Assembly: GCA_960531495.1 (NCBI GenBank)
Contig: OY482855.1
Coordinates: 4,362,958 to 4,426,957 of the forward strand
Reading direction: 5' to 3'
Length of the DNA: 64,000 nt
DNA from: Zeus faber
Lineage: Eukaryota; Chordata; Actinopteri; Zeiformes; Zeidae
The translations under genes were made by a program, and so were the position numbers. A model generated the notes under the pieces. The model saw only the letters and a program-made list of their open reading frames with translations. It was not told where the DNA came from and did not search any database. Below, in pieces: positions 11,540-32,568 of the stretch. Position 1 is the first letter of the stretch. Every line of letters begins with the position of its first letter.

Positions 11540-11753
11540 TGTCTGTGTGTGTATGTGTGTGTGTATTTTATAGTAGTGGGGGGGGGGTCAAACATCAGTC
11601 AAAGGTTCAAAAGGCAGTGAATAAAATAAAATCAACAAATACAGGAGAAGGTAGCAAGTATTTGAATGGATAGAGGCAGACAATTAAAAAAAAAAAAATC
11701 TAAAGAAATAGAACAAACATACACACATGTACAGACAAACACGTAGAACTATT

Positions 11754-11892
<139 letters not shown>

Positions 11893-12050
11893 TATTCGGC
11901 TTTTGGGTGAAATTTCAGGATGAACCTAAAATGCACTATAACCTTTACAGGTGAACTCAATTTGACCTTCTCTAAACTTTTGAATGCACATGTCCAACTG
12001 TTCAATGTTTCAGTACTTTTTGCACAACTTGCTGTTCTCTAACAAGGAGC

Positions 12051-13639
12051 TGAACAGCAAAGAAAACCTGCCACCAATTGTGCACCAATTGTGCACGTTC
12101 TCCCACTTAAAAAGATGAGAGAGGCCTGTAATTTTCATCATAGGTACACTTTGACTATGAGAGACAGAATGGGGGGAAAGAATCCAGGAAATCACATTGT
12201 AGGATTTTTAGTGAATTAATTGGTAAATTCCTCGGTAAAATAAGTATTTGGTCACCTACAAACAAGCAAGATTTCTGGCTTTCACAGACCTGTAACTTTT
12301 TCTTTAAGAGGCTCCTCTGTCCTCCACTCGTTACCTGTATTAATGGCACCTGTTTGAACTCGTTATCAGTATAAAAGACACCTGTCCACAACCTCAAACA
12401 GTCACACTCCAAACTCCACTATGGCCAAGACCAAAGAGCTGTCAAAGGACACCAGAAACAAAATTGTAGACCTGCACCAGGCTGGGAAGACTGAATCTGC
12501 ATATGTAAGCAGCTTGTTGTGAAGAAATCAACTGTGGGAGCAATTATTAGAAAATGGAAGACATACAAGACCACTGATAATCTCCCTCGATCTGGGGCTC
12601 CACGCAAGATCTCACCCCGTAAGGGTCAAAATGGGGTCACAAGAACGGTGAGCAAACATCCCAGAACCACACGGGGGGACCTAGTGAATGACCTGCAGAG
12701 AGCTGGGACCAAAGTAACAAAGGCTACCATCAGTAACACACTACGCCGCCAGGGACTCAAATCCTGCAGTGCCAGACGTGTCCCCCTGCTTAAGCCAGTA
12801 CATGTCCAGGCCCGTCTGAAGTTTGCTAGAGAGCATTTGGATGATCCAGAAGAGGATTGGGAGAATGTCATATGGTCAGATGAAACCAAAATACAACTTT
12901 TTGGTAAAAACTCAACTTGTTCTGTTTGGAGGAGAAAGAAAGCTGAGTTGCATCCAAAGAACACCATACCTACTCTGAAGCATGGGGGTGGCAACATCAT
13001 GCTTTGGGGCTGTTTTTCTGCAAAGGGACCAGGACGACTGATCCGTGTAAAGGAAAGAATGAATGGGGCCATGTATCGTGAGATTTTGAGTGAAAACCTC
13101 CTTCCATCAGCAAGGGCATTGAAGATGAAACGTGGCTGGGTCTTTCAGCATGACAATGATCCCAAACACACCGCCCGGGCAACGAAGGAGTGGCTTCGTA
13201 AGGAGCAGTTCAAGGTCCTGGAGTGGCCTAGCCAGTCTCCAGATCTCAACCCCATAGAAAACCTTTGGAGGGAGTTGAAAGTCTGTGTTGCCCAGCGACA
13301 GCCCCAAAACATCACTGCTCTAGAGGAGATCTGCATGGAGGAATGGGCCAAAATACAAGCAACAGTGTGTGAAGACTTGCAGAAAACGTTTGACCTCTGT
13401 CATTGTAAACAAAGGGTATATAACAAAGTATTGAGATGAACTTTTGTTATTGACCAAATACTTATTTTCCACCATAATTTGCAAATAAATTCTTTAAAAA
13501 TCAGACGTGATTTTCTGGATTTTTTTTCCTCATTCTGTCTCTCATAGTTGAGGTATACCTATGATGAAAATAACAGGCCTCTCTCATCTTTTAAAGTGGG
13601 AGAACTCGCACAATTGGTGGCTGACTAAATACTTTTTTG

Positions 13640-13641
<2 letters not shown>
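12051..13641 (+). mobile_element. Tc1-like DNA transposon
   Basis: Inverted terminal regions: the left side (about 12062-12165) and the right side (about 13530-13632) are reverse complements, sharing GAGAGAGGCCTGTAATTTTC and the CTATGAGAGACAGAATG block. The transposase gene lies between them. The right end stops at (TG)n and lacks the last TIR bases; the left TIR contains a duplicated CAATTGTGCAC. No clear TA duplication could be fixed because both ends are eroded. The internal sequence is very close to the fish-wide Tc1 consensus as I remember it. Confidence 0.9.
12421..13439 (+). pseudogene. Tc1 transposase (DD34E), frameshifted at both ends
   Basis: The family start codon is at 12421 (MAKTKELSK), but that frame breaks near 12506; the remaining 306 codons are open from 12519 to 13439. 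The paired-like HTH reads [13 protein letters not shown] and [13 protein letters not shown]. The catalytic triad is intact: [18 protein letters not shown] and [11 protein letters not shown], the last two Asp/Glu spaced as DD34E. The final roughly 20 residues are also out of frame compared with relatives, after a small deletion near 13370. Transposase would bind the terminal repeats and cut at TA sites; this copy has lost part of its DNA-binding N-terminus. Confidence 0.85.
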
Positions 13642-13642
<1 letters not shown>

Positions 13643-13723
<81 letters not shown>

Positions 13724-13733
13724 CACACACACG
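13643..13733 (+). repeat. Compound (TG)n(TA)n microsatellite
   Basis: About 18 TG units pass into about 20 TA units, then a short CA run. It directly abuts the right end of the Tc1 element. Confidence 0.97.
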
Positions 13734-14136
13734 AATACAGACAATACTACAGTGTGTGATTCGCAACGTTTTTCATATCAAGGACACTCAATTTCATACA
13801 CATTAAGCCACAGGAACCATTTGATTTAAAAAAAAAAAAGTCTCTAGGACCCAAATCTGAGAATTAATGTCAGGTTTGCTGTAGTCCAAAGTTCCATGTC
13901 GTTAAAGAGATTAATCAGCCAAAACAGTCTTTTTTTTTTTTTTTAATTGGTTCACCATTATAGCGTCACAATTATTACTTAGTCGCCTTATCGCAACTCT
14001 GTTTAACAATTAAATTCTGCAATCATGTTTCCATCCAAATTTAGAGGGGTGGGGGATTCAGACGAGAAGGTCAAATCAAATTTAATCCCTGTGTGTCCAC
14101 TAGTACCGATTAACGAGTAACGATATGGTGCATGCT

Positions 14137-14280
14137 AACTGGTTTAGCACAATGCAAGGCTGCAGAGGGAATCAACTAGCCCCGCTCCTGTGATACCTAG
14201 GAAATACACCTTCCAGCGGCTCCTTCTAACCGTGTTAGCACAATGCAAAGCTGCAGAGGGTATCAACTAGCCCCCGCCCC
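14137..14280 (+). repeat. Direct duplication of a ~45-bp unit
   Basis: TTAGCACAATGCAAGGCTGC with following AGAGGGAATCAACTAGCCCC at about 14142 recurs near 14234 with three differences, about 92 bp apart. Confidence 0.8.
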
Positions 14281-17200
14281 CATGTAAGAAACGTTTCAAT
14301 AAATAGGATGTGGTTGGGTTGAGGAAAATTAAATGTCAAACTGAATTTCCCAAACCCAACTCCTTCAAATTCATCGTCAAATAACATGTCACGACCACAG
14401 CCCTATAGTGACCATAAAACGCGAAATAACTTTACACTAGGAGCATGAACACCTGTCATGTTTGATAATCTTGTGCTGTGTTATGGAAGCGTTACCTTGG
14501 GAGGCACTCGAACTCGAGCTTCGTTCGTATTTTATATTTTTTTAAAAAGTGAAGGACAGGAAAGTCGCCTGTTCTTCGCCGGAGATAAGTGAAATACAAG
14601 CTGGTTAACCTTCATAAAAATAAAGACAGTCTTAATCGTCGAGCTCAGCTAGCGAATCACTCCAGAGTTCACTTCCTGGACTGCACTCCACGCTGGCATG
14701 GCTGACGTATTAAAAGGTCAGCGTCAGCGACGCCTGCCTGTAGCTGCCCATTTCTTCTTATATCAAATATATTTGATCAGTTATTACTTATTACTATTAT
14801 ACATTTATTTTTTTATGATTAATATTTGTTTGTTTTATTGATGTTTTAGAAGCTTGGCACGAAAACAACATTTTTATTTATTTATATTCGGTTTTAACCA
14901 TAATAAATCACGTCACTATACACGTTGTACCGCTAGGGTTTTATTAATTTATTTGTTTGTTTGGGTTGGTTTTTTTACAAAACATGTAATTAAATATCCT
15001 ATAATACATATAGAATATAAAGTGTATACCTTCGTAATAGCGTGAGCTACATTCGTTTTTAAAATGAAATCGCTGATGCATCAAGAGCTGAAGCTGGTCT
15101 TTTTTATAGATATCGATTTATTATTACTTCTTACCATTACTTACTTATTTTACTATTAATAACTTCTTCTTCTTCGTCTTCTTCGTACTATTATTATTAT
15201 TATTATTATTATTGTTATTACTTTTTAACATATATATCATACAGTATATCATATTGGACAATTAAATGTCATTATTTTCACAAGATCATTTTCATAAGAT
15301 AATATGATATATTTTCCTGTGGCTGGGGGAGATACGCACCGTATTTTTGCAATATGTATACATAATAAGAGCTTTGTGAAAATGAGCAACGTTGATTTTT
15401 TTAGTATTTGGATTTGCTTTCAAGATGTTTTAATACAGCACTGTATGGCTTACCCAACATGCAGTTCAACAACACAACACATATATAGTGCAACCCAGTA
15501 TACAATATTTTGTGTTGCATTAGGATCATTTTTGAGGTTTTCACTGTCTTTCATTTCACCTTTGTCAGCAAGATTTAAGTTAAATGTTAAACCACATGGC
15601 AGTTCATAATGAAGTCAGTACAAGTGGTTGCTTTGTTGTTTTCTGAAGAGGCAATTTGAGGCTTTGGGTTTATGCTCGCCGACATCTTGGTCAGAAATGG
15701 AACCAGAGCTTTTTAAATCTCCCCTCTTGTGGCCTCAACTGAGACGGTGCTCGAATCCCACATTCCACAAAAACACCAGAATCAGGATGTCTCTCTGCGT
15801 ATCAAGATTAATTTTTAACCCTAAAGGAGAGGTTACCCCAGCAACACAGACTCAAAAACCCTCTCACTTTTGCTGTTAGACACTTTGAGGAGAAACATTA
15901 ATGCATTCCAAAGGAGATACGTTCACACATTAACAGAGACGCACACAAAGATTTGGTTTAACTACACGTTTTTTCTAAAATGTTTTTTAAAGTATCGAAT
16001 GGCTTTGTAATCTGATGAATAGATAGGCATATTGTTAAGTGATTTGCAATACATTGTAGTCCCAGTTGCATTGTGGATGGAAAATTATACATATCATGAA
16101 CGGTCTTCTATATTCCGATCTAGAGGTCATGAAAGAGAACAAACTGTTCTCTTGAGGTGAGAGGAAACCCACCAGGGGCGGATCTGATGATTTGGGGCCT
16201 ATATCAAAGTGCTACCATGGGGACCCCCACCAGAGGGCTGATAAGCAAATCGGCGATTTTCATAACTTCTTCTACTTTATGGGAGGGATTTCCCAACCTT
16301 TTTATTATCACTGACTGGACCACAGCCCACAGCTGGAAGTGGTGGGTTGGGGTGGTAAGAGAGTGACTGAGAAAGTCTCCCAGTTATGCACAGGGCTCTT
16401 CTTGGTTCATTATAATTGGGAAATGGAAAAAATTAAACACAATAGACCTCTTAAATCTTGAATCTAAAATAAATCTAATAAAATCTAATAATACATTTTT
16501 ATTTGCATTGTTTGAAGAAAAGTTCGCCCTGATCGTGCTGCGGCAGTCAATGTGGACATGCAAAATCATTAAAAAAAACCAAAAAAAAAAAAACATAGAT
16601 CGGGATCGTCGCAGGGCCCCCTAGTGGTTGGGGCCCCTTTCATTTGAAACGGGTGAAACATAGGCAGGCCGCCCAAAACCCACACAACCATGGGATCAAC
16701 AAGCAAACCCCATGTGGATGGATAAGATTTGAACCAATGTTCGAAACCAAGTCTCAGGCAATGGCGCGACCGAATGAGTCAAAACCAATTGTTTGATTTA
16801 AAAGGCACGTGTTTATATCACCTTTCATTTTGTTCAAAGGTATCTTTATTGATATTCTCACATTTCAGTTGAAAGGGGCAAATTTCCATGTTCAGCTTTC
16901 CAGAAAAATGTCCCCCCACCTGAAGCATAAAAGCCATATTTGTGTGTGTGTCATATAGGATTGGAATCCCAATCCTACAGTATACAACATTTGAAAGAAT
17001 AGTTATGACATTGTTATTGTAGTTATTCAAATCATTGCTCGTTCCACCTAAATTTTTCATAATGATCATCAGACAGAACCCTCATCATGACAATTCCCTA
17101 CCATCACAAGTGTAATTGTGAGGGAATGTGATGGGGTGGAATATTTTATCCTAAAATTGCTGCCATTCACCCCAGAGTTGAATGCATGTGCTGATACCAA

Positions 17201-17544
17201 TGTATTTCAACAGTAAATAACAGGGTTTTTTTTAAATATCACAAAAATACTTTTTCTGTCTATTTTCAGTGATCGGGTAGAAGAGTTATCCTTATCATAA
17301 ACATAAAATGATTAGTACTGAACAACATAGAGCAAAAAGAACCTCTTTTGAATGTATCTTCCTTGAAAGCTTAAATAATGTTTGTGTGACTGAAGGGGGG
17401 AGCCAAACAGAGGGACTCAAATACATTACAATTCATTCATATATTGTATATTTTGTATATATTATATTTAGTATTTCAGATAGATGTTGTGAACGAGGAA
17501 ACAGATTTAATTGTAAACATGGCAAACATTTCATGGTTTCACAA

Positions 17545-17745
17545 CTTCTGAGTCACAGCACAGCCCCCACGGGCCAAATCCAGTTCCAAAGCAAATCCCT
17601 TTGTCCAGGGCATCAACAGGAATGTGTGACCTGGCATGCATGTCCTTACGGGCAGGAGGAAACCGGAGCACCCTACGAACATGGGGAGAACATGCAAACT
17701 CCACACAGAAAGGCCCCAGTGACGCAATAGCACCAATCACTGAGC
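17545..17745 (-). repeat. SINE-like fragment
   Basis: On the minus strand CTGTGTGGAGTTTGCATGTT, CTCCCCATG and GGTTTCCTCC match the module also present at 45280-45345 and 58850-58905. The head and tail differ from those copies, so this is a related or truncated element. Confidence 0.55.
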
Positions 17746-18350
17746 CTCCATGCCACCCATGCCACTACTAGGGCTGGTTATTGATTAAAAAATTACGATA
17801 CCGGTACCATAACTAGTACCTTTAAAGTGATACCAATACCAATAGAGTACTTCATTCAATCCCCTTTTTTTCTACTATACCTATCATGTGAATGAAAGCA
17901 TTCAGTTGCGTAAAATGCCACCACTTGTCCCCATCCAAATTATTTTTACACAAATACATTTTGAAAGTGTTCAAATTATTGAAATAGTTATTAAATAACT
18001 GTACAAAACTTACAATTAAGTATTTGGGTGGTGAAGTTTTGCTACTACCTTAAAGTGATGGGGTTCGCAAATGTCATTGATAGATGCCAATCAGTCCATT
18101 GTTATCTTGACGGCTGCTGAGATTTCAAGCTCTCAATACAGGAAGTCCCCGTCTTTCTGTTTAGGAGGAAATAACCCTCACCCCCAGACCTCTCAATCTC
18201 CACTCAAACAATAAATGGCTGGTTACCAAACGCTGGCATTGCAAGACTGTACTGCTGCGAAGGCTCAGACGCGACGTGGACGAGGAGCAGTCACATTTGC
18301 AAATGTTGGTGTTGTTTCTATGGCTTTCATCGGCAGTTGCTATTTCTCAC

Positions 18351-18653
18351 TGTGGTGTGGGGATGGGATGGTTTGAGCAGCCATGTCTGACCTGGATCTA
18401 GGTGATTGGGTCAGGGTGGCTGCATACCTGTTGCTCATTGGTTGGCCTTACGAGCAGCAGCTTAAAACCCCCATCTTCACACTCACTCAGGATAGGAGCC
18501 CTATCATGACATGTTTGATCTGCTCCTGGCTAATTCCACCTAGCCTCCTCTCTACAATAAACTGGTGTCTACAACTCATCATCTTCTGTGTCTCTGTGCT
18601 GGAGGGCCCTGAAAATGTCACTTGGGTGGCGTGTAGCAGGCAGAACTGCCACA
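18351..18653 (+). mobile_element. Solo LTR of the 59.3-kb LTR-LTR element family
   Basis: About 303 bp beginning TGTGGTG and ending GCCACA, collinear with the two LTR-like repeats at 59285-59546 and 59886-60144. Shared blocks include CTGCTCCTGG, TTCCACCTAGCCTC, ACAATAAACTGGTG (poly(A) signal position) and GTCACTTGGGTGG. Flanks are CTCAC and CTCGC, a possible 5-bp target duplication with one mismatch. Confidence 0.65.
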
Positions 18654-18948
18654 CTCGCGAATAGTCCAATGTAAATGCTTGCGCCTTTAAATATCAGTAT
18701 CATTATCAGTTCTCATCAAGTCTCCTGATGGGTCCATGGAAACTGTCTTTGTTAGCATTTTAACCAACTTTTGTAGTGTACGGCATGGACCTCACCCCAC
18801 ACTTGGAAACCACTGTGTAAGACGGATCATTAAAATTTAAAAAAATCAAAGCCTGGCTGACTGAACAAATCAGCACTTTGAAGACATGTAGATATCTCAT
18901 TCGCAATATAACGCAGAGCAGCGATTCTTGCCAAATCTTGGGATGGTC

Positions 18949-27444
<8,496 letters not shown>

Positions 27445-28739
27445 ATGTCAGCCGCTTGTATCAACCTGCGTCCCGATATCGCTACTAATTCAAAATGTCC
27501 CCCAGCCCTACTGTAGCTCCGACATTAATGGGCGAGGAACTTTGGAAACTCCCACGATTCCGCAACGCAAAGGCCTATGGATAGCAAAGTTGTTCAGCAT
27601 TGAGAGTTTACCATCGTGAGATGTCAATTACAAGTATTGACCTTGATTGTGTTAAACTGTGCCCAGAATTTTGGACCGCATTTGCACCTATCTGAACGAC
27701 AGTGCCATAAATACACTGAAAATAATGAGTCATTTGATCACCTTAGAAAACTGCCTCAATTTGTAGGTTTCATAGGTTTAAGAAATTAAAGATTCAGTTG
27801 ATCCAACAACTCCAATCCAACGATTTTTTTCAGTGTAGACTTCCAATCTGTAGAATTCCATGTGGACCGTGTGGCTCCTTTGATATCCTCCTCTTGTCCC
27901 TTGTATCAGCCTGTAAATCCCATGAAGCCTATTAATTCCTGTGATTTAGATTCTGTGAAGGGAGGGGAGCTTCTGGATGAGCAATGATGTTCCAGAGGAT
28001 GCAAAGAAGAGTCAACTGAAAAAATACATGAATGTGTTCTGTATTGTAAAATTATTAGTATGGAATAAAATATTCACAAGAAAGGGTCAGATGTGACTAC
28101 GCCACTTTTTGTACATTATTCATGCAATTAAACAATAGGGTGTGAATAATGTGCAAAGAAAACCCATTTTGGACCGTATCAAAAGCTATTCAAAAAAACG
28201 TAACGCTCTCCAATTTATAATGTATAATCCAATAATAATTTGTTGTAAATTGAAGCTTTTCATATTATTTTCTTTTCTTTATCTTTTCTTTATTTTCTGT
28301 TATCTTTGGATCTAGCTGTTTGCCCTTTGCTTTTGTTATGAAACCTATTTGTTGAAATGATATGATGTAAAAGTAAACTTATGTAGAACTTTTTATATCT
28401 ATAACGACTGATATATAATAAATAAAAACGAAATAAATAAAGCATATGTGTGCGTGCTTTTTCTCAACTGTAAAGTATTTAATTTGTCAAATAATATATA
28501 TGTATATAAATAATATATATGTATATATTTGGATTTTCTTTTATTAAAAATGTACTCCTTAATCCAGGGGTCTAAAACTACAACTTTTCAGAACATAAAA
28601 AAGAATATGACAAGAATTAATAAAAATAAATTATGATTACATATCTATTTTTTACAGAAGTATCATTAGGCGTGTGCCAAGTGCATCATTGTTGAAAAAA
28701 TATATATTATTAATTATGCTGTTAACATAGATATCTGAA

Positions 28740-29245
28740 GTCCCCAAAACATGTTTTTGAAGTTTTTTGCTGAAAATACCACTCAGATTAAGCATTCGAG
28801 CCATTGTGACATGCCTCAAAACCATAGTGTTCCAAAACGGGCTGTTTCTGTAGCTTTAAATGTAAATGAGCAATGGGGTTTTAGCACAAGTTCCAGGTTG
28901 TGTGAGCCTATGGGGTTTGAACTTTACTCTGGATTCCGTTATATTTCTCTGTAAACTGTAACGGATTTCACCTTATCAGTGCACTAAAATCGGTTTCTGA
29001 ACACATTTCAGAATTAAACAATTCAGTTGCAGAATTTTCACTCATATTTGATCTATAAGGTCTAATTTAAAAGTTCATTCCGACTTTCACCGCGGTGTCT
29101 ACAGCAGTGCAGAGTTTGAGCACCGTGGGATACGGCGGGGCTTGGGGCTATTTTAGTTTCATTCAATTACAGAATTGTCGTAAAATCAAATCAAATAAAT
29201 ACATTGGATCGCGTGCCACAGCCTACAGTACAGTCAACCTACCGT

Positions 29246-29289
<44 letters not shown>

Positions 29290-29530
29290 GCACAACAAAT
29301 ACTCACGGATACTCAAATGGTGAGCAGTTCTAATTCTACTGAAGCCTCTTGTGATGTCCCAGGGGGCGACAAATCTGAACCGCTTGTTGAATAACATGTT
29401 TTCAGAAAAAGACAGCTCACAAAAAACTGACTGGGTTGTCTTATTTCACAGTTTGTATGTTAGTAGGCCCATCAGAGACCAAAATGTATGTGCACAAACA
29501 CAGAAAAAGTGAGTTTGGCATTATAGGTCC
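28740..29530 (-). repeat. Interspersed repeat, copy 2
   Basis: The minus-strand sequence of 29410-29530 matches 2295-2400. The other end (28745-28890) contains TTCCAAAACGGGCTGTTTCT then GTAGCTTTAAATG, a block I know from a widespread fish repeat. It is interrupted by the (CA)n tract at 29248-29282. Confidence 0.5.
29248..29282 (+). repeat. (CA)n microsatellite
   Basis: About 17 perfect CA units. Confidence 0.95.
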
Positions 29531-31556
29531 CCTTGAATGTATCTGTCTTGAATAGAGAAACCATTGTAGAACCTTTTACAAATGGAACTTTCCATAGAAC
29601 TCGGAAATCGGTACCATCCGAGTCAGTATCCACTTTCGAGCTCAATATGTTCCATTGGCTCTGTTCGGGAAAACATCTATGTGTGTTTGTTTGGCAAGTG
29701 TATGAATTCTACAAGCATCTTATGAGGTAAAACTACAGAGTAGTTTAGATCTAAGTTCGACGTGTTAATCGGTGAAATAAAAACCCATGGAAAGGAAATT
29801 TTGTTCACTGTTTGTTGTTTGTTGTTGTGATGCCAGGTGTATTAGCTCTGTACTCTCAGGCCAAGCAATTTGCCCCTTTGAAATTTCGATTTAAATGTCC
29901 ATTCCTTTGCACTATTTCAAATATGAGGTGAGTAGACTTTTCCGAGTTTCAATATCATGGAATGCAGCATAATGACGCGGATTATGTACCATGACGCATG
30001 GCGCAAATGCCCGGAAAGCGCCTGATCAGCAACTGCAGGATGAGAAAGATTACACAAGCAAGTGCAACTGTGTCAGTGCAGTCTCAAAAGCACTGAACAG
30101 ACTTGAGGCGAACGTTTTCAAATATTAATCAACTATAGATTGTTATTGCTATTCATTCCTTCATAAAACTAAAATACCGCAAACATTGAGACAAGTAGGT
30201 AAATCTTGGAAGAAGTCAGAGGAGATTATACTCCAAAAAAGGAGTGCATAACATTCGTTATAGTGGTAATCCACAAAAGCGTCAGTTGGGTAAATTATGC
30301 TGCAAATCCCAGGATTCCATTCAAACGACTCCATTCTATTTTGTTTTTCATCATATGGGTTTACCCTTGTTTTCACGCTAAAAGTAAAATTTTTAAATCA
30401 ATTTAAAAAAAAACATTAAAATGCTGCATTTTGAGTTATCAGTTTAATGTATTTATTTATTTATTTATTTATTTTAGCGTCGGCTTTAAAAAAAAGTATC
30501 AAATATAGGATATTTTAACAAAATAATTTGACGGATTTGCACTTTAACATTAGGTCATACAATATGCAAATCCTCATTACACTTACTTAAAAAAAATCGG
30601 ATTCTGACGATTGTAATGACAGAGAAACACTTTATTACTTACATACACTTAATATGAATTTATATTCATCCCTCAAGAAATGTGATGTACACGAATATTT
30701 TTCTAATTCTTACAAGATACCGGATTGCTTGAAAGGTTCTAAGTCACTGCCGATTTCCGTCAGATGGTGGCAATGCGGCGCAAAACGATGTAACAAAATA
30801 AAAATGAAAAGCAATTTCAGGTCGCCCAATAATTACTGTATAATTAAGTGTTGAAGGAAAGTTGAAAACCTTTGAGTTGGAAGGAGGCGGTCATGGTCCC
30901 TTAAGGAGGCCAGGGAAAGATGAAAGCAAGCCAACACATTTTAGACCAATTACATTAACATCGAACATATGTCAACTGATGGAATGGATGGTCAATTAAA
31001 GACTGATATATTTTGTAGAGAAACGCGATATAATTGCAGGTTGTCAAAGTGGATTTAGAAAAGGGAGGGGTATTTCGGATCAAGTAGTATGTCTAAAAGA
31101 TGAAGTAAGGAAAGGGCAAATTAATAAATAAACAGTAGGGGCAGTTTTCTTGGATGTAGAAAAACGTTTAATATGCTATGGAAGGAGGGGCTTCTGATTT
31201 TGTTACATGCAATGACAATTGGAGGTTAAGTTTTTAACTGGATAATGGACATTTTGAATAAAATAACATAGCATCCAGGTAGGGGTAGGATCTGAAATGT
31301 CCAGTAAGTATATGATTGAAAATGGGACACCACAGGGAAGTGATAACTCCTATATGTTTTGTTGTTAGATATCGAAGATCATTATTTGCAGATGATGAGA
31401 CTCTGTGGAAAGGAAGTAGAAATTTGAGCCATAGAATTCAAAATTGCAGTCAAGTTGAGATGTGGGAGAAGAAATGGGGTTTTATGTTTTCAGCTGAAAA
31501 GACTAAAGTAATGTTCTTCACAAGAAAAATGGATTAGAGGAAATAATAATTTGAAT

Positions 31557-32139
31557 CTACACCGGTCAGCAACAACATTAAAACCACCACTAATAACCAC
31601 TAATATTGTGTTGCTCCCCCTAGTGCCGCCAAAACAGCTCTGACCAGTCGAGGCATGGACTCCACAAGACCTCTGAAGGTGTCCTGTGGTATCTGGCACC
31701 GAGACGTTAGCAGCAGATCCTTTAAGTCCTATATAGGACCCTAATCGGACCATAAACCCAGCCATCCACATGACGTAGAAAAAAACGTGATTCATCAGAC
31801 CAGGCCTCCTTATTCCATTGCTCCATGGTCCAGTTCTGACCCTCATGTGCCCATTGCTGCTTTTGGCCGTGGACAGGGGTCAGCATTGGCAGCATACGCA
31901 GCCCCATAAGCAGCAATTTTTGCTACAGCTTTTCTGTGGGATCTAACTTACCTTCACTCCCCACACGTATCAATGACCCTTGGGCGCCCACGACCCTGTT
32001 GCCGGTTCACCCGTTCTCCTTCAATGGACCACTTTTGGTAAGTACTAACCACTGCATACCTGGAACACCCCACAAGACCCGCCTTTTAGAGATGCTCTGA
32101 CCCAGTCGTCCAGCCATTGTAGTTTCTTGATGAATTTGA
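31557..32139 (-). mobile_element. Internally deleted Tc1-like element
   Basis: The plus-strand start TACACCGGTCAGCAACAACA then TTAAAACCACC is the terminal repeat; the same terminus in opposite orientation closes the copy at 40271. The minus strand encodes transposase pieces: MAGRLGQSISK (HTH), MLTPVHGQKQQWAHE and WSDESRFFLRHVDG (first catalytic Asp). It then jumps to the C-terminal end, so about half the gene is missing. The 5' end is cut where the LTR at 32140 begins. Confidence 0.8.
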
Positions 32140-32472
32140 TGTGTTGATGAAGGAGTGACCACTGACGCTGAGTTGAGTAAAATAATAGATTTATTACAAA
32201 AGAACAGCATCAGACCAGACTTTCCATGGACGTCCAGGAGAGAACCGAGTCAGATGGATTCTCCACCAACTTGCGCGGCTTCTTTTATGCCTGCCCACAG
32301 ACAACATTTACCATTTGGTTCCCCTACATAGGTCACAGGTCACATTTCACTTCCCTTATCACCAGGACCCCTGGTGATGTGTTCTCTCTCTTGGGACCCC
32401 TGGCACCATCTCTTAGTAATTATCTTATATGATGGGGCTGTCTTGGGACGCCACACATTCCAAGACACCTCA
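32140..32472 (-). mobile_element. Retroelement LTR with polypurine tract
   Basis: On the minus strand GAAGGGGGGAAATA (polypurine tract) directly precedes TGAGGTGTC. A TATA-like GCATAAAAG, a poly(A) signal AATAAATC and a CA end follow. The 333-bp unit therefore has the order PPT, U3, R, U5 of a 3' LTR. Only about 40 bases of internal sequence remain upstream; no target duplication is found. Lineage (ERV or gypsy) cannot be decided. Confidence 0.6.
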
Positions 32473-32514
32473 TATTTCCCCCCTTCGAGACTACACAAAG
32501 TCTCGACAGAGATA

Positions 32515-32568
32515 AGAGTCATTGGATGTGACAAATAAAAATCTTGAATCTTGAATCTTGAACTTATG
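32515..32568 (+). mobile_element. 5'-truncated L2-type LINE 3' tail
   Basis: TGTGACAAATAAAAATCTTG followed by repeated AATCTTG matches, in the opposite orientation, the 3' end of the LINE at 2744-2790. Only the last roughly 50 bases are present, a very short insertion typical of target-primed reverse transcription. Confidence 0.75.

Larger units (their letters stand above)
13734..18350. other. Intergenic, no gene recognised
   Basis: Mostly AT-rich. It holds a short direct duplication (14137-14280), a (TTA)n run near 15186-15215, a SINE-like fragment (17545-17745) and an AGGGCTGG start near 17770 that may be a decayed hAT end. ORFs at 15304-15609 and 17308-17730 have no domains. Confidence 0.5.
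27445..30879. other. Intergenic between SCaMC and the LINE block
   Basis: Upstream side of SCaMC; promoter elements could not be assigned. Holds an interspersed repeat (28740-29530) and a (CA)n run. Otherwise AT-rich with no convincing exon. Confidence 0.5.

Noticed and set aside
16157..16366. ORF near a GGGGCCTATATCAAAG sequence
   Set aside because: Looks like decayed repeat DNA (GGGGCC blocks at 16190 and 16615); no domain or splice sites.
17308..17730. 140-codon plus-strand ORF
   Set aside because: Its second half is antisense to a SINE-like fragment; the first half has no similarity I know.
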